A stretch of 64,000 bases of DNA, taken from assembly GCF_003464595.1 (NCBI RefSeq), contig NZ_QRZF01000004.1, positions 186,001-250,000 on the forward strand, written 5' to 3'. Source of the stretch: Bacteroides intestinalis (lineage in GTDB: Bacteria > Bacteroidota > Bacteroidia > Bacteroidales > Bacteroidaceae). The notes under the pieces are model-generated. The model was given only the letters and a program-made list of their open reading frames with translations, was not told where the DNA came from and ran no database searches. Positions 26,531-37,800 of this stretch are shown in pieces (the stretch's first letter is position 1; each line of letters starts with the position of its first letter). The position numbers and the translations under genes were made by a program.

Positions 26531-28687
26531 TTATTCAAATGGTTTACGGAAAGTACATCCGTTCTTCCACTCCGAGCAACCATAAGCCGTTTTCCCCTTG
26601 ATCACGGTTCCTTTGCCACACAATGGGCAGGTCTGCCCCTCAATAGATTGTATTTGAGAAGTGTCAGCAACATTTGTTTCCACAACCTTTTTGCGTGGTT
26701 TACTTTGGCGTTTAGGTTTGGTAGAATCTTTTTCTTTTGTCGCCTTTCCACCTTGTTTCTTACTATCACCGGATGCTTCCTCCACCGCCTGCACAATAGT
26801 AATATGACGATTGCTATTATCTGAAAGCACACTCATCACAACCTCTGAAACCATCTGTTTTAGTTCCTCAAGGAATTGTGCAGCACTAAAGGTTTTCTTC
26901 TCAATCTTACGGAGTTTATTTTCCCAAAGTCCCGTCAGTTCGGCAGATTTCAATAGCTCTTCATGGATAATCTGGATAAGCTCGACTCCTGTAGGTGTAG
27001 CTATCAGGTTCTTTTTCTCTTTGCGGATATAGTTACGTTTAAATAAAGTCTCAATAATAGCGGCACGTGTGGATGGTCGACCGATTCCATTCTCCTTCAA
27101 AGCATCCCGCAATTCATCGTTATCCACCAACTTACCTGCTGTTTCCATAGCACGCAGTAAAGTAGCTTCAGTATAAGGACGGGGAGGCTGTGTCCATTTC
27201 TCATATAAATCGGGTACATGAGGACCACTTTCACCTTTCACAAAAGCAGGCAATACATTTTCTTCATCCCCCGGATCTTTTTCTTCCTGTGACTGTGCAC
27301 CCGGAGTTCCGAATATCACTCTCCAACCCGGTTCCAAAATCTGCTTTCCGGTAGTCTTGAATTCTATTTCTTCCACTGCACCCAGTACGGTAGTAGTAGC
27401 AAACTTACAATCAGGATAGAATACTGCTATGAACCTACGGGCTATCAAGTCGAATACACGGCGCTCCATGTCTGTCAGGTTCTGCGGATATTGCCCGGTA
27501 GGAATAATGGCATGGTGATCTGTTACCTTTGAATTATCGAATACCTTCTTTGATTTCAATAAAGTGGTCCCATCCAAAGGTGTTGTAAATGTTGCATAAT
27601 CACGCAAACCCTTCAAGATACCCGGACATTTTGGATAAATGTCATCACTCAGAAAGGTGGTATCTACACGAGGATAGGTAGCCACTTTCTTTTCATATAA
27701 TGACTGGATGATCTTCAAAGTCTCATCGGCAGAATAAGCAAACTTCTTATTACATTCCACCTGTAAAGAAGTCAAGTCAAACAAACGGGGCGGAGCTTCT
27801 TTCCCTTCTTTCTTGGTTACATCGGTAATCGTAAAAGGAGAATTCCTGATTTGTTCCAGCAGTGCCATACCCTGTTCCTGGTTGGCAATAGGATCGATTC
27901 CTTTATTTTCTTCTTCCTTTTTAGGTTTCTTCCCGGCAGCAATCGCCTCTTTATTCTTTTCAGCTTCCAGAACCAATTCTTCTTCGCTCTTCCTGATGAT
28001 AGCAGAGAATGTCGTATCCCGATACACTGTCTTCAATTCCCAATACTGCTTGGGCACAAAGTTCTCTATTTCTAACTGCCGGTTTACAATCAGTGCCAGT
28101 GTAGGTGTCTGCACACGACCGATAGAAAGTACCTGCTTGTTCTGCCCATACTTCATAGTATAAAGACGTGTGGCATTCATTCCCAATAGCCAGTCGCCTA
28201 TTGCTCGACTTAATCCTGCTTCATAAAGCGGTTGGAATTCTTTCTGATCTTTCAATTTGGCAAAACCTTCCCGAATGGCTTCTTCCGTCAAAGATGAAAT
28301 CCACAAACGCTTTACCGGACAGTGTGCACCGGCTTTCTGCATCACCCAACGCTGAATTAACTCTCCTTCCTGCCCGGCATCACCACAGTTTATGATCATG
28401 TCGGCTTTCTGCATAAGAGTCTCTATCGTATGGAATTGCTTTTCATAGGTAGGGTTACTGATCAGTTTTATTCCGAAACGCGGCGGTATCATGGGCAAAC
28501 TTCCTAAGCTCCATGATTTCCAGTTCGGGGTATATTCGTGCGGTTCCTTAAGTGTACAGAGGTGACCGAATGTCCAGGTCACCTGGTATCCGTTTCCTTC
28601 GATATAGCCGTCTCTTCTATCTTTCGCTCCTAATACATCAGCAATATCACGTGCCACAGAGGGCTTTTCGGCAATACAAACTATCAT
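26531..28687 (-). CDS. topB: DNA topoisomerase III
   Basis: The 718-residue type IA topoisomerase relaxes and decatenates DNA by nicking one strand. The TOPRIM domain (VCIAEKPSVARDIADVLGAK, INCGDAGQEGELIQRW) is at the N-terminus. The core contains SIGRVQTPTLALIVNRQ and the nucleophile in ATYPRVDTTFLSDDIYP (Tyr about 338). A lysine-rich linker leads to a C-terminal zinc finger (CPLCGKGTVIKG and CSEWKNGC). Length and zinc finger fit the chromosomal form in Bacteroides. A -7 box (TACCTTTGC) lies at 28715-28707, giving a very short 5' leader. The gene is followed by the PorE-like gene. Confidence 0.93.
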   Translation of the reverse strand: MIVCIAEKPSVARDIADVLGAKDRRDGYIEGNGYQVTWTFGHLCTLKEPHEYTPNWKSWSLGSLPMIPPRFGIKLISNPTYEKQFHTIETLMQKADMIINCGDAGQEGELIQRWVMQKAGAHCPVKRLWISSLTEEAIREGFAKLKDQKEFQPLYEAGLSRAIGDWLLGMNATRLYTMKYGQNKQVLSIGRVQTPTLALIVNRQLEIENFVPKQYWELKTVYRDTTFSAIIRKSEEELVLEAEKNKEAIAAGKKPKKEEENKGIDPIANQEQGMALLEQIRNSPFTITDVTKKEGKEAPPRLFDLTSLQVECNKKFAYSADETLKIIQSLYEKKVATYPRVDTTFLSDDIYPKCPGILKGLRDYATFTTPLDGTTLLKSKKVFDNSKVTDHHAIIPTGQYPQNLTDMERRVFDLIARRFIAVFYPDCKFATTTVLGAVEEIEFKTTGKQILEPGWRVIFGTPGAQSQEEKDPGDEENVLPAFVKGESGPHVPDLYEKWTQPPRPYTEATLLRAMETAGKLVDNDELRDALKENGIGRPSTRAAIIETLFKRNYIRKEKKNLIATPTGVELIQIIHEELLKSAELTGLWENKLRKIEKKTFSAAQFLEELKQMVSEVVMSVLSDNSNRHITIVQAVEEASGDSKKQGGKATKEKDSTKPKRQSKPRKKVVETNVADTSQIQSIEGQTCPLCGKGTVIKGKTAYGCSEWKNGCTFRKPFE

Positions 28688-29123
28688 TCATTATTCTTTT
28701 AGCGGAGCAAAGGTACAAAAAAGGGAGGAATGATAAAAGAATTGGCATTGAGATATTCTTTATCTTCCAATATAAGACCATATCACATTTTTAAAGTAAC
28801 AAAATAAGAGAATCAGACTCCATAAGCCCCATTCGCCTCACTTTCAACAAAACCCAAAGAGTTTTCAACAATATTAGAATCAATATACCCAGAAATCTAA
28901 AATCATTAAACAAATCTAAATGAGAAATACCTTTTTTATGCATACTTTTACAAATAAAAATTCAGCATCTTATTACATCAAGAAATAAAATTATGAGGAA
29001 AATGTCATATCAAATACTTATTTCCACTGCACGTTCTGCACATGTTTTATTTTCAGCCTATCTATTGGTCTTTCCCCGATTATTCATATCTTTGTTTCAC
29101 AATGTTTCTCTATAAATTTAATT
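28688..29123. other. Divergent gap between topB and the hybrid sensor
   Basis: It contains a -7 box for topB (TACCTTTGC on the minus strand, 28707-28715) and the promoter of the sensor gene (29065-29094). The roughly 350 bp between them are AT-rich, with no gene, repeat or RNA structure that I recognise. Confidence 0.6.
29065..29094 (+). promoter_or_regulatory. Promoter of the hybrid two-component sensor gene
   Basis: TTG (29065-29067), 19 bp, then TATCTTTG (29087-29094) match the Bacteroides consensus, about 30 bp before the ATG at 29124. Confidence 0.65.
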
Positions 29124-32100
29124 ATGACAAGACTTTGCGTATACCTCATTTTCTTTTTCTCAGCATTTCCAATATATGCTCAGTTCTCAAACACAATAAA
29201 CTTTGTCCACATTGGACTTGAGCAAGGATTATCACAAAGTACGATACTTGACATTGTACAAGATGATCGAGGAAATATGTGGTTTGCCACCTACGATGGT
29301 CTAAACAAATATGACGGATATACTTTTACCGTATATCAGCACAATGAGAATTATACAGCCAGCATATCAGGAGATATTATACGAACTCTCAAAATAGATA
29401 GTCAAAAAAGGCTTTGGGCGGGAACCGAAGAAGGACTTTCGCTCTATGCTTCGGGCAGAGATCATTTTGTGAACTTCTATCCAATTAAAGATGAACATAT
29501 ACCGATTATTGATATTGAAGATATTAATTCAGAAGAACTTCTTATATGTACAGAAAAAGGGATATTTCTTTTTAACACAGAAAGTCATACATTCAGCGTT
29601 GATAAACTTCCAACATCTTTAGTATCACTTTCCGCCACATGTCTCAAAAGAGAAGGAGATAATGTCTACATCGGCACCCCACGACAAGGTGTATTTATTT
29701 ACTCCATATCCGGCAACACATTAAAATCTGTTCCTATTCCACAACTAAGAGGAACGGAAATATTAGCTATTTTGCAACAATCTTCTACTCGTCTATGGGT
29801 AGCAACAGAAGGTAAAGGACTTTTCCGCATCAATCCACAGACATTAGCAACCAACATATATCGTAAAAGAGGAGAACATCAACTCAGTTCTGATTATGTA
29901 CGTGTACTTGCCACTGATCAGCAAAATCAATTATGGGTAGGAACTTTTACCGCGCTCAATATTTACAACGAAGAAAAAGATACTTTCACCACCTATGACC
30001 GAGATCTACAAAAACAAACAAGTTTATCACAAACCTCCGTTCGAAGTATCTTTATGGACTCTCAAGGAGGCATGTGGGTTGGCACTTACTTTGGAGGTCT
30101 GAACTACTATCACCCTCTCAAAAGTTGTTTCCAAAACATACGATATATGTCTGAACGGAACTCGCTAAACGATAATGTAATCACATGCATCATAGAAGAT
30201 AAACAAAAAGGGCTATGGATAGGTACTAACGGCGGAGGAGTGAACCACTACAACAAAGAAACAAACACCTTTACCCATTACACTCAAAAAGAAGGATTAG
30301 GATCAAATGATATAAAAACAATCTATATAGACGAAACTAAAAATTTAGTTTATATTGGTACACATGCCGGAGGGATTAGTATCCTGCACCGCCATTCCAA
30401 ACGCATTGAAACGTACAATTCCAATATAAAACACGCATATTCCATAGTGCCAGCCAACAACGGAGACCTTTGGATAAGTACACTTGATTCTATTGTACGC
30501 TTTAATCCACATAAGAAGACATTCATAACTTATGCCACTGACCAAGACAAAAAGGCAATAAAGACGAATCATATTACTACTATTTTCCGCGACAGTGAAC
30601 AGCGCTTGTGGCTCTGCGGTGAAAAAGGGATTAGTACCTATATTGAAATCGGAGACGAGCTAAAGAGTATTTTATTATTGCCTGAAGGTTCTTCGATCAA
30701 TCATAATTTTATCAACAGTATATACGAATCTCACAATGGTCTTTTCTGGATAAGCACCCGAAGTGGTCTATACCGTTATGATATAAATAAGAAAGAATTC
30801 AAGCAATACACTACAGCCAACGGACTTCCCAACAATATAGTGCACGGGGTTCTGGAAGACTCTTATGGAGAACTCTGGATAAGTACTAACAAAGGATTGA
30901 GTCGCTTCCAACCGCAAACAGAAAAAATCAGGAATTATACAGATAACGACGGATTGCAGAGTAACCAATTCACTAATAATTCTTTCTGCCATACTGAAAA
31001 TGGAGAAATGTATTTCGGAGGAATTAACGGTATTACTACTTTTCATCCAGATCAATTAATGGATAACCCCTATACTCCACCGGTTGTCATCAAGCGATTA
31101 CGACTTTTCAATAAAACAGTCCTTCCCGGTGACGATTCCGGTATACTACAAAAAAATATCAATATCACAGAAAGCATTACATTAACAGCTGCCCAATCAG
31201 TGTTTTCGCTGGAATTCGTTGTTTCAAATTATATTTCCGGCAATCATAACACATTTGCATACAAATTGGATGGATACGATAAAGAATGGTATTACTCAGA
31301 TATTTTGCGTACAGCCTCCTACTCAAATCTGCCACACGGCACTTATCGCTTTCTTGTCAAAGCGTCCAACAACAACGGAAAATGGAATGAGAAACCAACC
31401 GAACTGGAAATTATAATTCTACCTGTATGGTATAAAACATGGTGGGCTATCTTACTATTTGGATTTGTTCTTATAATGATTTTCACTTTCATCTTTCGAT
31501 ATTTCTGGATGCGAAAAAATATGAAGATGCAACTCCAAATGGAACGCATGGACAAAGAGAAACAAAAGGAAGTAAACGAAATGAAGCTACGTTTCTTTAT
31601 CAACATCTCACACGAGTTACGTACTCCACTCACCCTAATCCTTGCTCCTCTACAAGAAATTATGGATAAGGTGAGCGACCGCTGGATACATAAACAGCTA
31701 GAACATATACAACGAAACACGAATCGATTGCTGCACCTAGTAAACCAACTAATGGATTACCGACGTGCTGAATTAGGCGTATTTAACCTTAAAGTTAAAT
31801 ACAATATTATTCACCAAACTATTGAAGAGAGTTTTCTCTTTTACAAGAAAATGGCTCAATATAAAAAAATAGACTATAACTTCTACTCTGAAGTAGAAGG
31901 ACAAAACATCCTCTGTGACCCCAGTTATCTGGAACTGATAACCAACAATCTGCTTTCCAATGCTTTTAAATACACTGGGGAAGGAAAAAGCATCATTATA
32001 ACACTGAAAGAGGAGAATGATATGTTATTACTTCAGGTGAAAGACACTGGAAGTGGTATACCTAACGACAAACAAGGACGAATTTTTGAACGTTTCTACC

Positions 32101-33146
32101 AAGTAGATAACGAACATCTGGGCAGCGGTATTGGCTTATCCTTAGTACAGCGATTAGTAGATTTGCATCATGGAAGGATTGAACTGGAAAGCCAAGAGGG
32201 TGTTGGGAGTGTCTTTTCTGTATTTTTACCAACAGACGAGTCTGTCTATAAACCTGAAGAAAAAGCCACAAAACAAGAAACTGAAGTTCATACAACCAAC
32301 AATCAAGATATGTACATTACAGATACAGGAGACATACAAGAAAAAGAAGACATAACTGAGACAAATAAAAATAATAAAGAAAGCATATTGATCGTGGAGG
32401 ACAATATCGATATTCTACAATACTTGAGCGACGAGTTAGGTAAAAATTACCAAATCCTAAAAGCTCAAAATGGAGAAGAAGCAATAGCTATAATAAAAGA
32501 ACAAGAAGTAGACCTTGTCTTGACCGATATAATGATGCCCGTCATGGATGGAATACAACTATGTAAACTCATTAAACAAAATTTGCGCACTTGCCATATC
32601 CTCGTCATTATTCTTTCTGCTAAGACTGATTTTAAAGAGCAATTGGAAGGTTTACAAGTAGGAGCAGATGACTATATCCCCAAACCGTTTTCGTTAGTTA
32701 TGATTACGACTAAAATAAAGAATTTATTCCGAACACGGCACCGCGCTATAGAATATTACTCCAAATCTTTAGAAATCGAACCCGAAAAAATAGCACTCAA
32801 TCCATTAGACGAAGATTTATTAAAAAAGGCGGTTGAAGTTATGGAAAAGCACATGGATGATGCCGAATTTACAACAGACGAATTCGCCCGTGAGATGTGT
32901 ATGAGTCGTTCCAACCTTCACCTTAAAATGAAGGCATTGACTGGTGAATCGACCAATGAATTTATTCGCAAGATGCGATTCAATTATGCTTGCAAATTGC
33001 TAAAAGAAGGGAAATATACAGTGTCTGAAATTAGTAGCATGGTTGGTTACGTACCTTCCTACTTTGCTACAAGTTTCAAGAAATATTTTGGTTGCCTGCC
33101 ATCAGAATATGGGAAAAACGGCAAAAGCAATCACAGCCAAACCTAA
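29124..33146 (+). CDS. Hybrid two-component system sensor/regulator of the PUL
   Basis: The 1340-residue protein joins a sensor kinase and its response regulator. After a signal peptide (about 1-20) comes a periplasmic two-bladed propeller sensor (about 25-640) with repeated LWIGT/LWISTNKGL motifs and a Y_Y_Y domain (about 660-765). One membrane segment (WAILLFGFVLIMIFTFIF, about 773-795) follows. The cytoplasmic part has HisKA with phospho-acceptor His about 830 (NISHELRTPL), an HATPase domain (NNLLSNAFKYT, GSGIGLSLV), a receiver with phospho-acceptor Asp about 1135 (LTDIMMPVMDG) and an AraC-type DNA-binding domain (about 1235-1335). Such proteins bind an oligosaccharide in the periplasm and switch on the adjacent PUL. 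A perfect hairpin separates it from the enzymes. Confidence 0.95.
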   Translation: MTRLCVYLIFFFSAFPIYAQFSNTINFVHIGLEQGLSQSTILDIVQDDRGNMWFATYDGLNKYDGYTFTVYQHNENYTASISGDIIRTLKIDSQKRLWAGTEEGLSLYASGRDHFVNFYPIKDEHIPIIDIEDINSEELLICTEKGIFLFNTESHTFSVDKLPTSLVSLSATCLKREGDNVYIGTPRQGVFIYSISGNTLKSVPIPQLRGTEILAILQQSSTRLWVATEGKGLFRINPQTLATNIYRKRGEHQLSSDYVRVLATDQQNQLWVGTFTALNIYNEEKDTFTTYDRDLQKQTSLSQTSVRSIFMDSQGGMWVGTYFGGLNYYHPLKSCFQNIRYMSERNSLNDNVITCIIEDKQKGLWIGTNGGGVNHYNKETNTFTHYTQKEGLGSNDIKTIYIDETKNLVYIGTHAGGISILHRHSKRIETYNSNIKHAYSIVPANNGDLWISTLDSIVRFNPHKKTFITYATDQDKKAIKTNHITTIFRDSEQRLWLCGEKGISTYIEIGDELKSILLLPEGSSINHNFINSIYESHNGLFWISTRSGLYRYDINKKEFKQYTTANGLPNNIVHGVLEDSYGELWISTNKGLSRFQPQTEKIRNYTDNDGLQSNQFTNNSFCHTENGEMYFGGINGITTFHPDQLMDNPYTPPVVIKRLRLFNKTVLPGDDSGILQKNINITESITLTAAQSVFSLEFVVSNYISGNHNTFAYKLDGYDKEWYYSDILRTASYSNLPHGTYRFLVKASNNNGKWNEKPTELEIIILPVWYKTWWAILLFGFVLIMIFTFIFRYFWMRKNMKMQLQMERMDKEKQKEVNEMKLRFFINISHELRTPLTLILAPLQEIMDKVSDRWIHKQLEHIQRNTNRLLHLVNQLMDYRRAELGVFNLKVKYNIIHQTIEESFLFYKKMAQYKKIDYNFYSEVEGQNILCDPSYLELITNNLLSNAFKYTGEGKSIIITLKEENDMLLLQVKDTGSGIPNDKQGRIFERFYQVDNEHLGSGIGLSLVQRLVDLHHGRIELESQEGVGSVFSVFLPTDESVYKPEEKATKQETEVHTTNNQDMYITDTGDIQEKEDITETNKNNKESILIVEDNIDILQYLSDELGKNYQILKAQNGEEAIAIIKEQEVDLVLTDIMMPVMDGIQLCKLIKQNLRTCHILVIILSAKTDFKEQLEGLQVGADDYIPKPFSLVMITTKIKNLFRTRHRAIEYYSKSLEIEPEKIALNPLDEDLLKKAVEVMEKHMDDAEFTTDEFAREMCMSRSNLHLKMKALTGESTNEFIRKMRFNYACKLLKEGKYTVSEISSMVGYVPSYFATSFKKYFGCLPSEYGKNGKSNHSQT

Positions 33147-33179
33147 AAAAGAAATTGAAAATCTACTTCATTTTTCCAC

Positions 33180-33207
33180 TTAAATAGCCTGTTTACAGGC
33201 TATTTAA
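33180..33207 (+). terminator. Terminator after the hybrid sensor gene
   Basis: TTAAATAGCCTG, loop TTTA, CAGGCTATTTAA: a perfect 12-bp stem with a 4-nt loop, 34 bp after the stop codon. It separates transcription of the sensor from the PUL operon. Confidence 0.85.
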
Positions 33208-33383
33208 GTATATATTACACAAAAACGAAAGCTACTTCAACAAAAATAAAAGCATTCTATACAATACCTCAAGTCGTTTCTACAAGAGCAAAGCGAATAT
33301 AAAAAAACAACCCCTACCTTTACATCAAACAAAAAAGCAGGAATAATGAAAAGCATTAATAATAACTCCATTTAAATGATACA

Positions 33384-34790
33384 ATGAAAAAACTATTAAC
33401 CTTATTAACCGGGATCAGTTTATCACTTATTGTGAATGGTCAAAACAATTTGGTCACTAAAGAGCAAACTTTTATTCACGAAACCTCCAAAGAATACGAA
33501 TGGCCTACAGATCCATCCGTATTAGAGAAGATAGAAAAGTGGCAAGATTCAAAGTTTGGCATTATGTTCCACTGGGGAATATATTCGGTTCCCGGCATTG
33601 CAGAATCATGGGCATTATGTTCAGAAGACCGATGGTTTACTGACCGTCGCAGAGAGGCACGTCCAGGAAGTACCTATTGTGAATTTAAGAAATGGTATTG
33701 GGGACTATCTGAATCCTTCAAACCAAGCCGTTTTGAGCCAACCGAATGGGCTACATTTATGAAGAAAGTCGGATTCAGATATTTGATTTTCACTACCAAG
33801 CACCATGATGGTTTCTGTATGTTCGACTCCAAATATACAGACTATACTGTCACTAAAGGACCTTATAAAAAAGGAAAATACAGCAATATTACCTACCATG
33901 TCTTTGAAGCTTTTCGCAAATCAGACTTCATGATTGGAGCTTATTTCTCAAAACCGGACTGGCACAATGAAAATTATTGGGATCCGTTTTTTGCAACCCC
34001 TACGCGCAATCCCAATTACGATCTTAAGAAATACCCTGAAAAATGGGCTAAATATCAAGAATATACTGCTAATCAGATTGATGAGTTGATGTCTGACTAC
34101 GGTAGAATCGATATTCTTTGGTTAGACGGCGGATGGGTAAGAAAACCTCAACAAGATATTAAGTTAGATGAAATAGTACATAATGCCCGCAAAAAACAAC
34201 CGGGATTAATAACTGTTGACAGAACTATTCCCGGCAGAAATGAGAATTACCAAACTCCAGAACAAGCAATTCCGCAAGAACAGCAAAATTTCCCATGGGA
34301 AAGTTGCATAACATTCAGCAATACCTGGGGATGGAATCCTAATCCAAAATACAAAACTTCAGAATGGGTAATAAACACTCTGGCAGAAGTGGTTGCCAAA
34401 GGGGGATGCCTTCTATTGAATGTAGGTCCTGATGGAGAAGGCAATATCGATGACATCGTATATCAACGCTTAGAAAAAGTTGGCGAATGGCTCCATAAGA
34501 ATGGTACAGCCATCTATGATACGCGTACAACACCTAACTATCATTTCGGTAACATATGGTTTACAGCCAATAAAAATGGAAAAACGTTGTATGCAATCTA
34601 CGCACTCCCTGAAAATGAAAAGCTCCCCGCATATATCGAATGGGAAGGTAATATCCCCACCGGTAAAATCACGCTGTTGCAAAACGGAAAACAAATGAAA
34701 TATACCTGTAGAAACGGAAAAACAAGAATCACTCTACCCAAAGGAATAAAAGAAGAATCATTGGTTTTCCGCTTCAATAAGGCTCAATAA
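33384..34790 (+). CDS. Alpha-L-fucosidase, GH29
   Basis: The 468-residue protein has a signal peptide ending NGQ and is predicted periplasmic. The GH29 catalytic domain spans about 40-380: FGIMFHWGIYSVPG, FTTKHHDGFCMFDS, the nucleophile in ILWLDGGW (Asp about 248), and LLLNVGPDGEGNI. The last 90 residues form a small C-terminal sandwich. The enzyme should remove alpha-linked fucose by a retaining mechanism. It is the first gene of the PUL operon, 44 bp before susC. A fucosidase here means the target glycan carries fucose. A weak -7 candidate (TACCTTTAC, 33315-33323) lies upstream. Confidence 0.93.
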   Translation: MKKLLTLLTGISLSLIVNGQNNLVTKEQTFIHETSKEYEWPTDPSVLEKIEKWQDSKFGIMFHWGIYSVPGIAESWALCSEDRWFTDRRREARPGSTYCEFKKWYWGLSESFKPSRFEPTEWATFMKKVGFRYLIFTTKHHDGFCMFDSKYTDYTVTKGPYKKGKYSNITYHVFEAFRKSDFMIGAYFSKPDWHNENYWDPFFATPTRNPNYDLKKYPEKWAKYQEYTANQIDELMSDYGRIDILWLDGGWVRKPQQDIKLDEIVHNARKKQPGLITVDRTIPGRNENYQTPEQAIPQEQQNFPWESCITFSNTWGWNPNPKYKTSEWVINTLAEVVAKGGCLLLNVGPDGEGNIDDIVYQRLEKVGEWLHKNGTAIYDTRTTPNYHFGNIWFTANKNGKTLYAIYALPENEKLPAYIEWEGNIPTGKITLLQNGKQMKYTCRNGKTRITLPKGIKEESLVFRFNKAQ

Positions 34791-34834
34791 AAGATAACAC
34801 TAATTTCTAATACATAAGCTAACACTAAAAAATT

Positions 34835-37800
34835 ATGGACAAAAGAAGATTTTACGCAAAACGAATGCTCATGCTTTCGTTACTAACTTGCGCTTGTTGC
34901 CTTCCGGTACAAACTAAGGCAAATGATGCACTAGCATCAACAGGACGGAACTCTATTGAGAGCATCTTGCAAAACAGAAGAATTTCAGGTGTTGTAAAAG
35001 ACAGCCAAGGCCCTATAACCGGTGCTAATGTTTCTATTAAAGGAACCACGATTGGAGCTATTACCGACATAAACGGTAAGTTTAGTTTTGATGCACCGCC
35101 CAAAGGAGTTCTCGTTATTTCATTCATCGGGTACATAACGCAAGAAGTATCTGTAGAGGGTAAAAATGAATTCTCTGTTATTTTAAAAGAAGATACAGAA
35201 ATGCTGGATGAAGTAGTCGTAACAGGATATATCGCACAGAAAAAAGTGAATTTAACCGGTGCCATATCTTCCGTTAATGGTGAAGAATTGACTAAAATCA
35301 CAGCAACCAGTTCTGCACAAGCATTGCAAGGGAAACTACCAGGCGTGCAAATCACAGCGGGAGACGGTGCTCCCGGATCTGCATCCAAAATTCAAGTGCG
35401 CGGTATAGGCTCAGTCATGTCAGGAACACAACCATTGGTTATCGTTGATGGCTTTGAAGGTACATTGGATAACATTGCCATGGGAGATATCGAAACCATA
35501 TCGGTTCTGAAAGATGCGGCATCAGCAGCTATTTACGGTTCAAAAGCTGCCAACGGTGTTATCCTCATCACCACTAAAAGAGGCAAAACAGGAGCTATGC
35601 AGGTAGAAGTTTCCGCTGAATATGGCTGGCAAAGCGTTTCTCACATGCCAGATGTGCTAAATGCTACAGAAATGGCAATAAAGCAGAATGAAGAAGCCAT
35701 ATGGAGCAATCAGACTCTGCCCTGGAGTGGTAACCACGCACCTGAAACTCTCGGCAAAGGCTTCAACTGGTGGGATTATGCTTATAAGAATGATGCTCCT
35801 ATACAAAACTACTATCTTTCCATGAAAGGTGGTACTGAAAAGGCAAAATATGCTATCTCAGCCGGATATATCAAACAAGAAGGAGTCATTCATCTGACAG
35901 ATTATGACCGTTTCAATTTCCGTTCTAATTTTGATTATGCCTTCAATAAGAAATTTAAAATAGGAGTCAACATAGAAGCCAGTATTGCCAATAATGATAG
36001 CCGTGAGGATATCTATCATTATTCTAAAAACGCTTTACTCATGCATCCGAGCGTTCCACAATATATGCCTGATGGTTCATACGGACTGCCCCTTCGCAGT
36101 CTGCCCGGACAGTATGATGCATCACAAGCAATGCCTTTGTCCATGATGTATCTCAGCGATCCAAACTATGTAAGAATGATTGAAGGTAATACTTTCACCA
36201 CGCGGGCAAACTTTTTTCTGGAATGGGAAATTCTAAAAGGATTGAAATTTAAATCTGTTTATAATCAACAGTATATATGGAGCAAAAAGAATTATTGGCA
36301 CTCAAGCTATACAGTGTATGATTATGAAACCCCTGAAAGCATTTATGCCACTGAAACTAATGCTGAAGCTACCAGCAACTATTCAGACAGTCAAAAATGG
36401 GAGATACAAGAGCTGCTTACTTATAACAAAGTATTTGCAAAAAAACATACTTTAGGAGTGCTTGTCGGATTTACAGCAGAAAAGGCTAAATCAGGGGATC
36501 TTTCCGGTAAGAAAACAGGTTTTCCCGGCAACGAGTTGCATGTAATTGATGCCGGCAACACCATTGATTATTTAAATGGTAACATGACAGAGAATGCCGT
36601 AGTTTCTCTTTTTGGACAGGTGAATTATGACTATATGGGTAAATATCTCTTCCAGGCTAATATCCGGAGAGATGGTTCATCAGTATTTGCACCGGGAAAC
36701 CAATGGGGTACGTTCCCCTCTGTATCAGTCGGATGGCGCATCAGTGAAGAAGAGTTTATGAAAGATTTTTCTTGGCTAAACAATTTAAAGTTAAGGGTAG
36801 GTTACGGTACACTGGGAAATGCCAATATCAAGTCGTTTGCATGGGTAAGTAGTTACAAATTGACTGACCGTTACCCTTTAGGAACCCCAAATGCGATATC
36901 CCCTGCTTATTACCAGACAGACATGAGCAATAAGGATATCAAATGGGAAAGCACTACCACTACCAATATAGGCGTTGATGCAACAGTATTGAACAATAGG
37001 CTGAACTTTACATTTGACTGGTATGACAAACGTACAAAAGACATGCTGTTTACTGCTACCATACCTTATTCTACAGGATATTTAAATGGCCCCGTCATCA
37101 ATGTTGGTGAAGTAATGAATCGCGGATGGGAAATCAGCGCAAGTTGGAATGACAATATTAAGAAATTCCATTATGGCATATCTATCAACCTTGCACACAA
37201 TAAAAATGAAGTAACAAATATGGGAGGTGTAGCTCCATTCCAAATAGAAAATGATCTTTGGATTAAAGAAGGGTATCCTATCAATTCTTATTTTGGCTAT
37301 AAAACAATAGGCATTTATCAAAACTGGGATGAAGTTAATAACAGTGTAAAACCGAATGGCGACATTCGTCCGGGTAACTATATCATCCAAAACACCAATA
37401 ATGATGACAAAATAGATACAGAAGACAAAACCTTCCTTGGTAGCCGTGACCCAAAATTAGTATATGGAATTAACCTGACGGCAGAATGGCAAGGCATCGA
37501 CCTGTCTGTAGCAACGAGTGGAGAATCAAAAAAATGTGTCTATTATGACAACAGCTATGGTGGAATCAGCCCCAGATTCTGTAACATCTATAAAGAATAT
37601 TTCGACAATCGTACCATTGTTGGAGAAGATGGCAATGTTACTGTTTCCGGCAAATATCCTGCAATGACAGGCCTCGGCACCAACGCCCCGGAAGGACACA
37701 AAAAGGTATTGCAGAATACCAGTTTCTTCCGCATAAAGAATATTCAGATAGGCTATACTTTACCCCAAAGTTTTACACAGAAGATGAGAATTAGCAACCT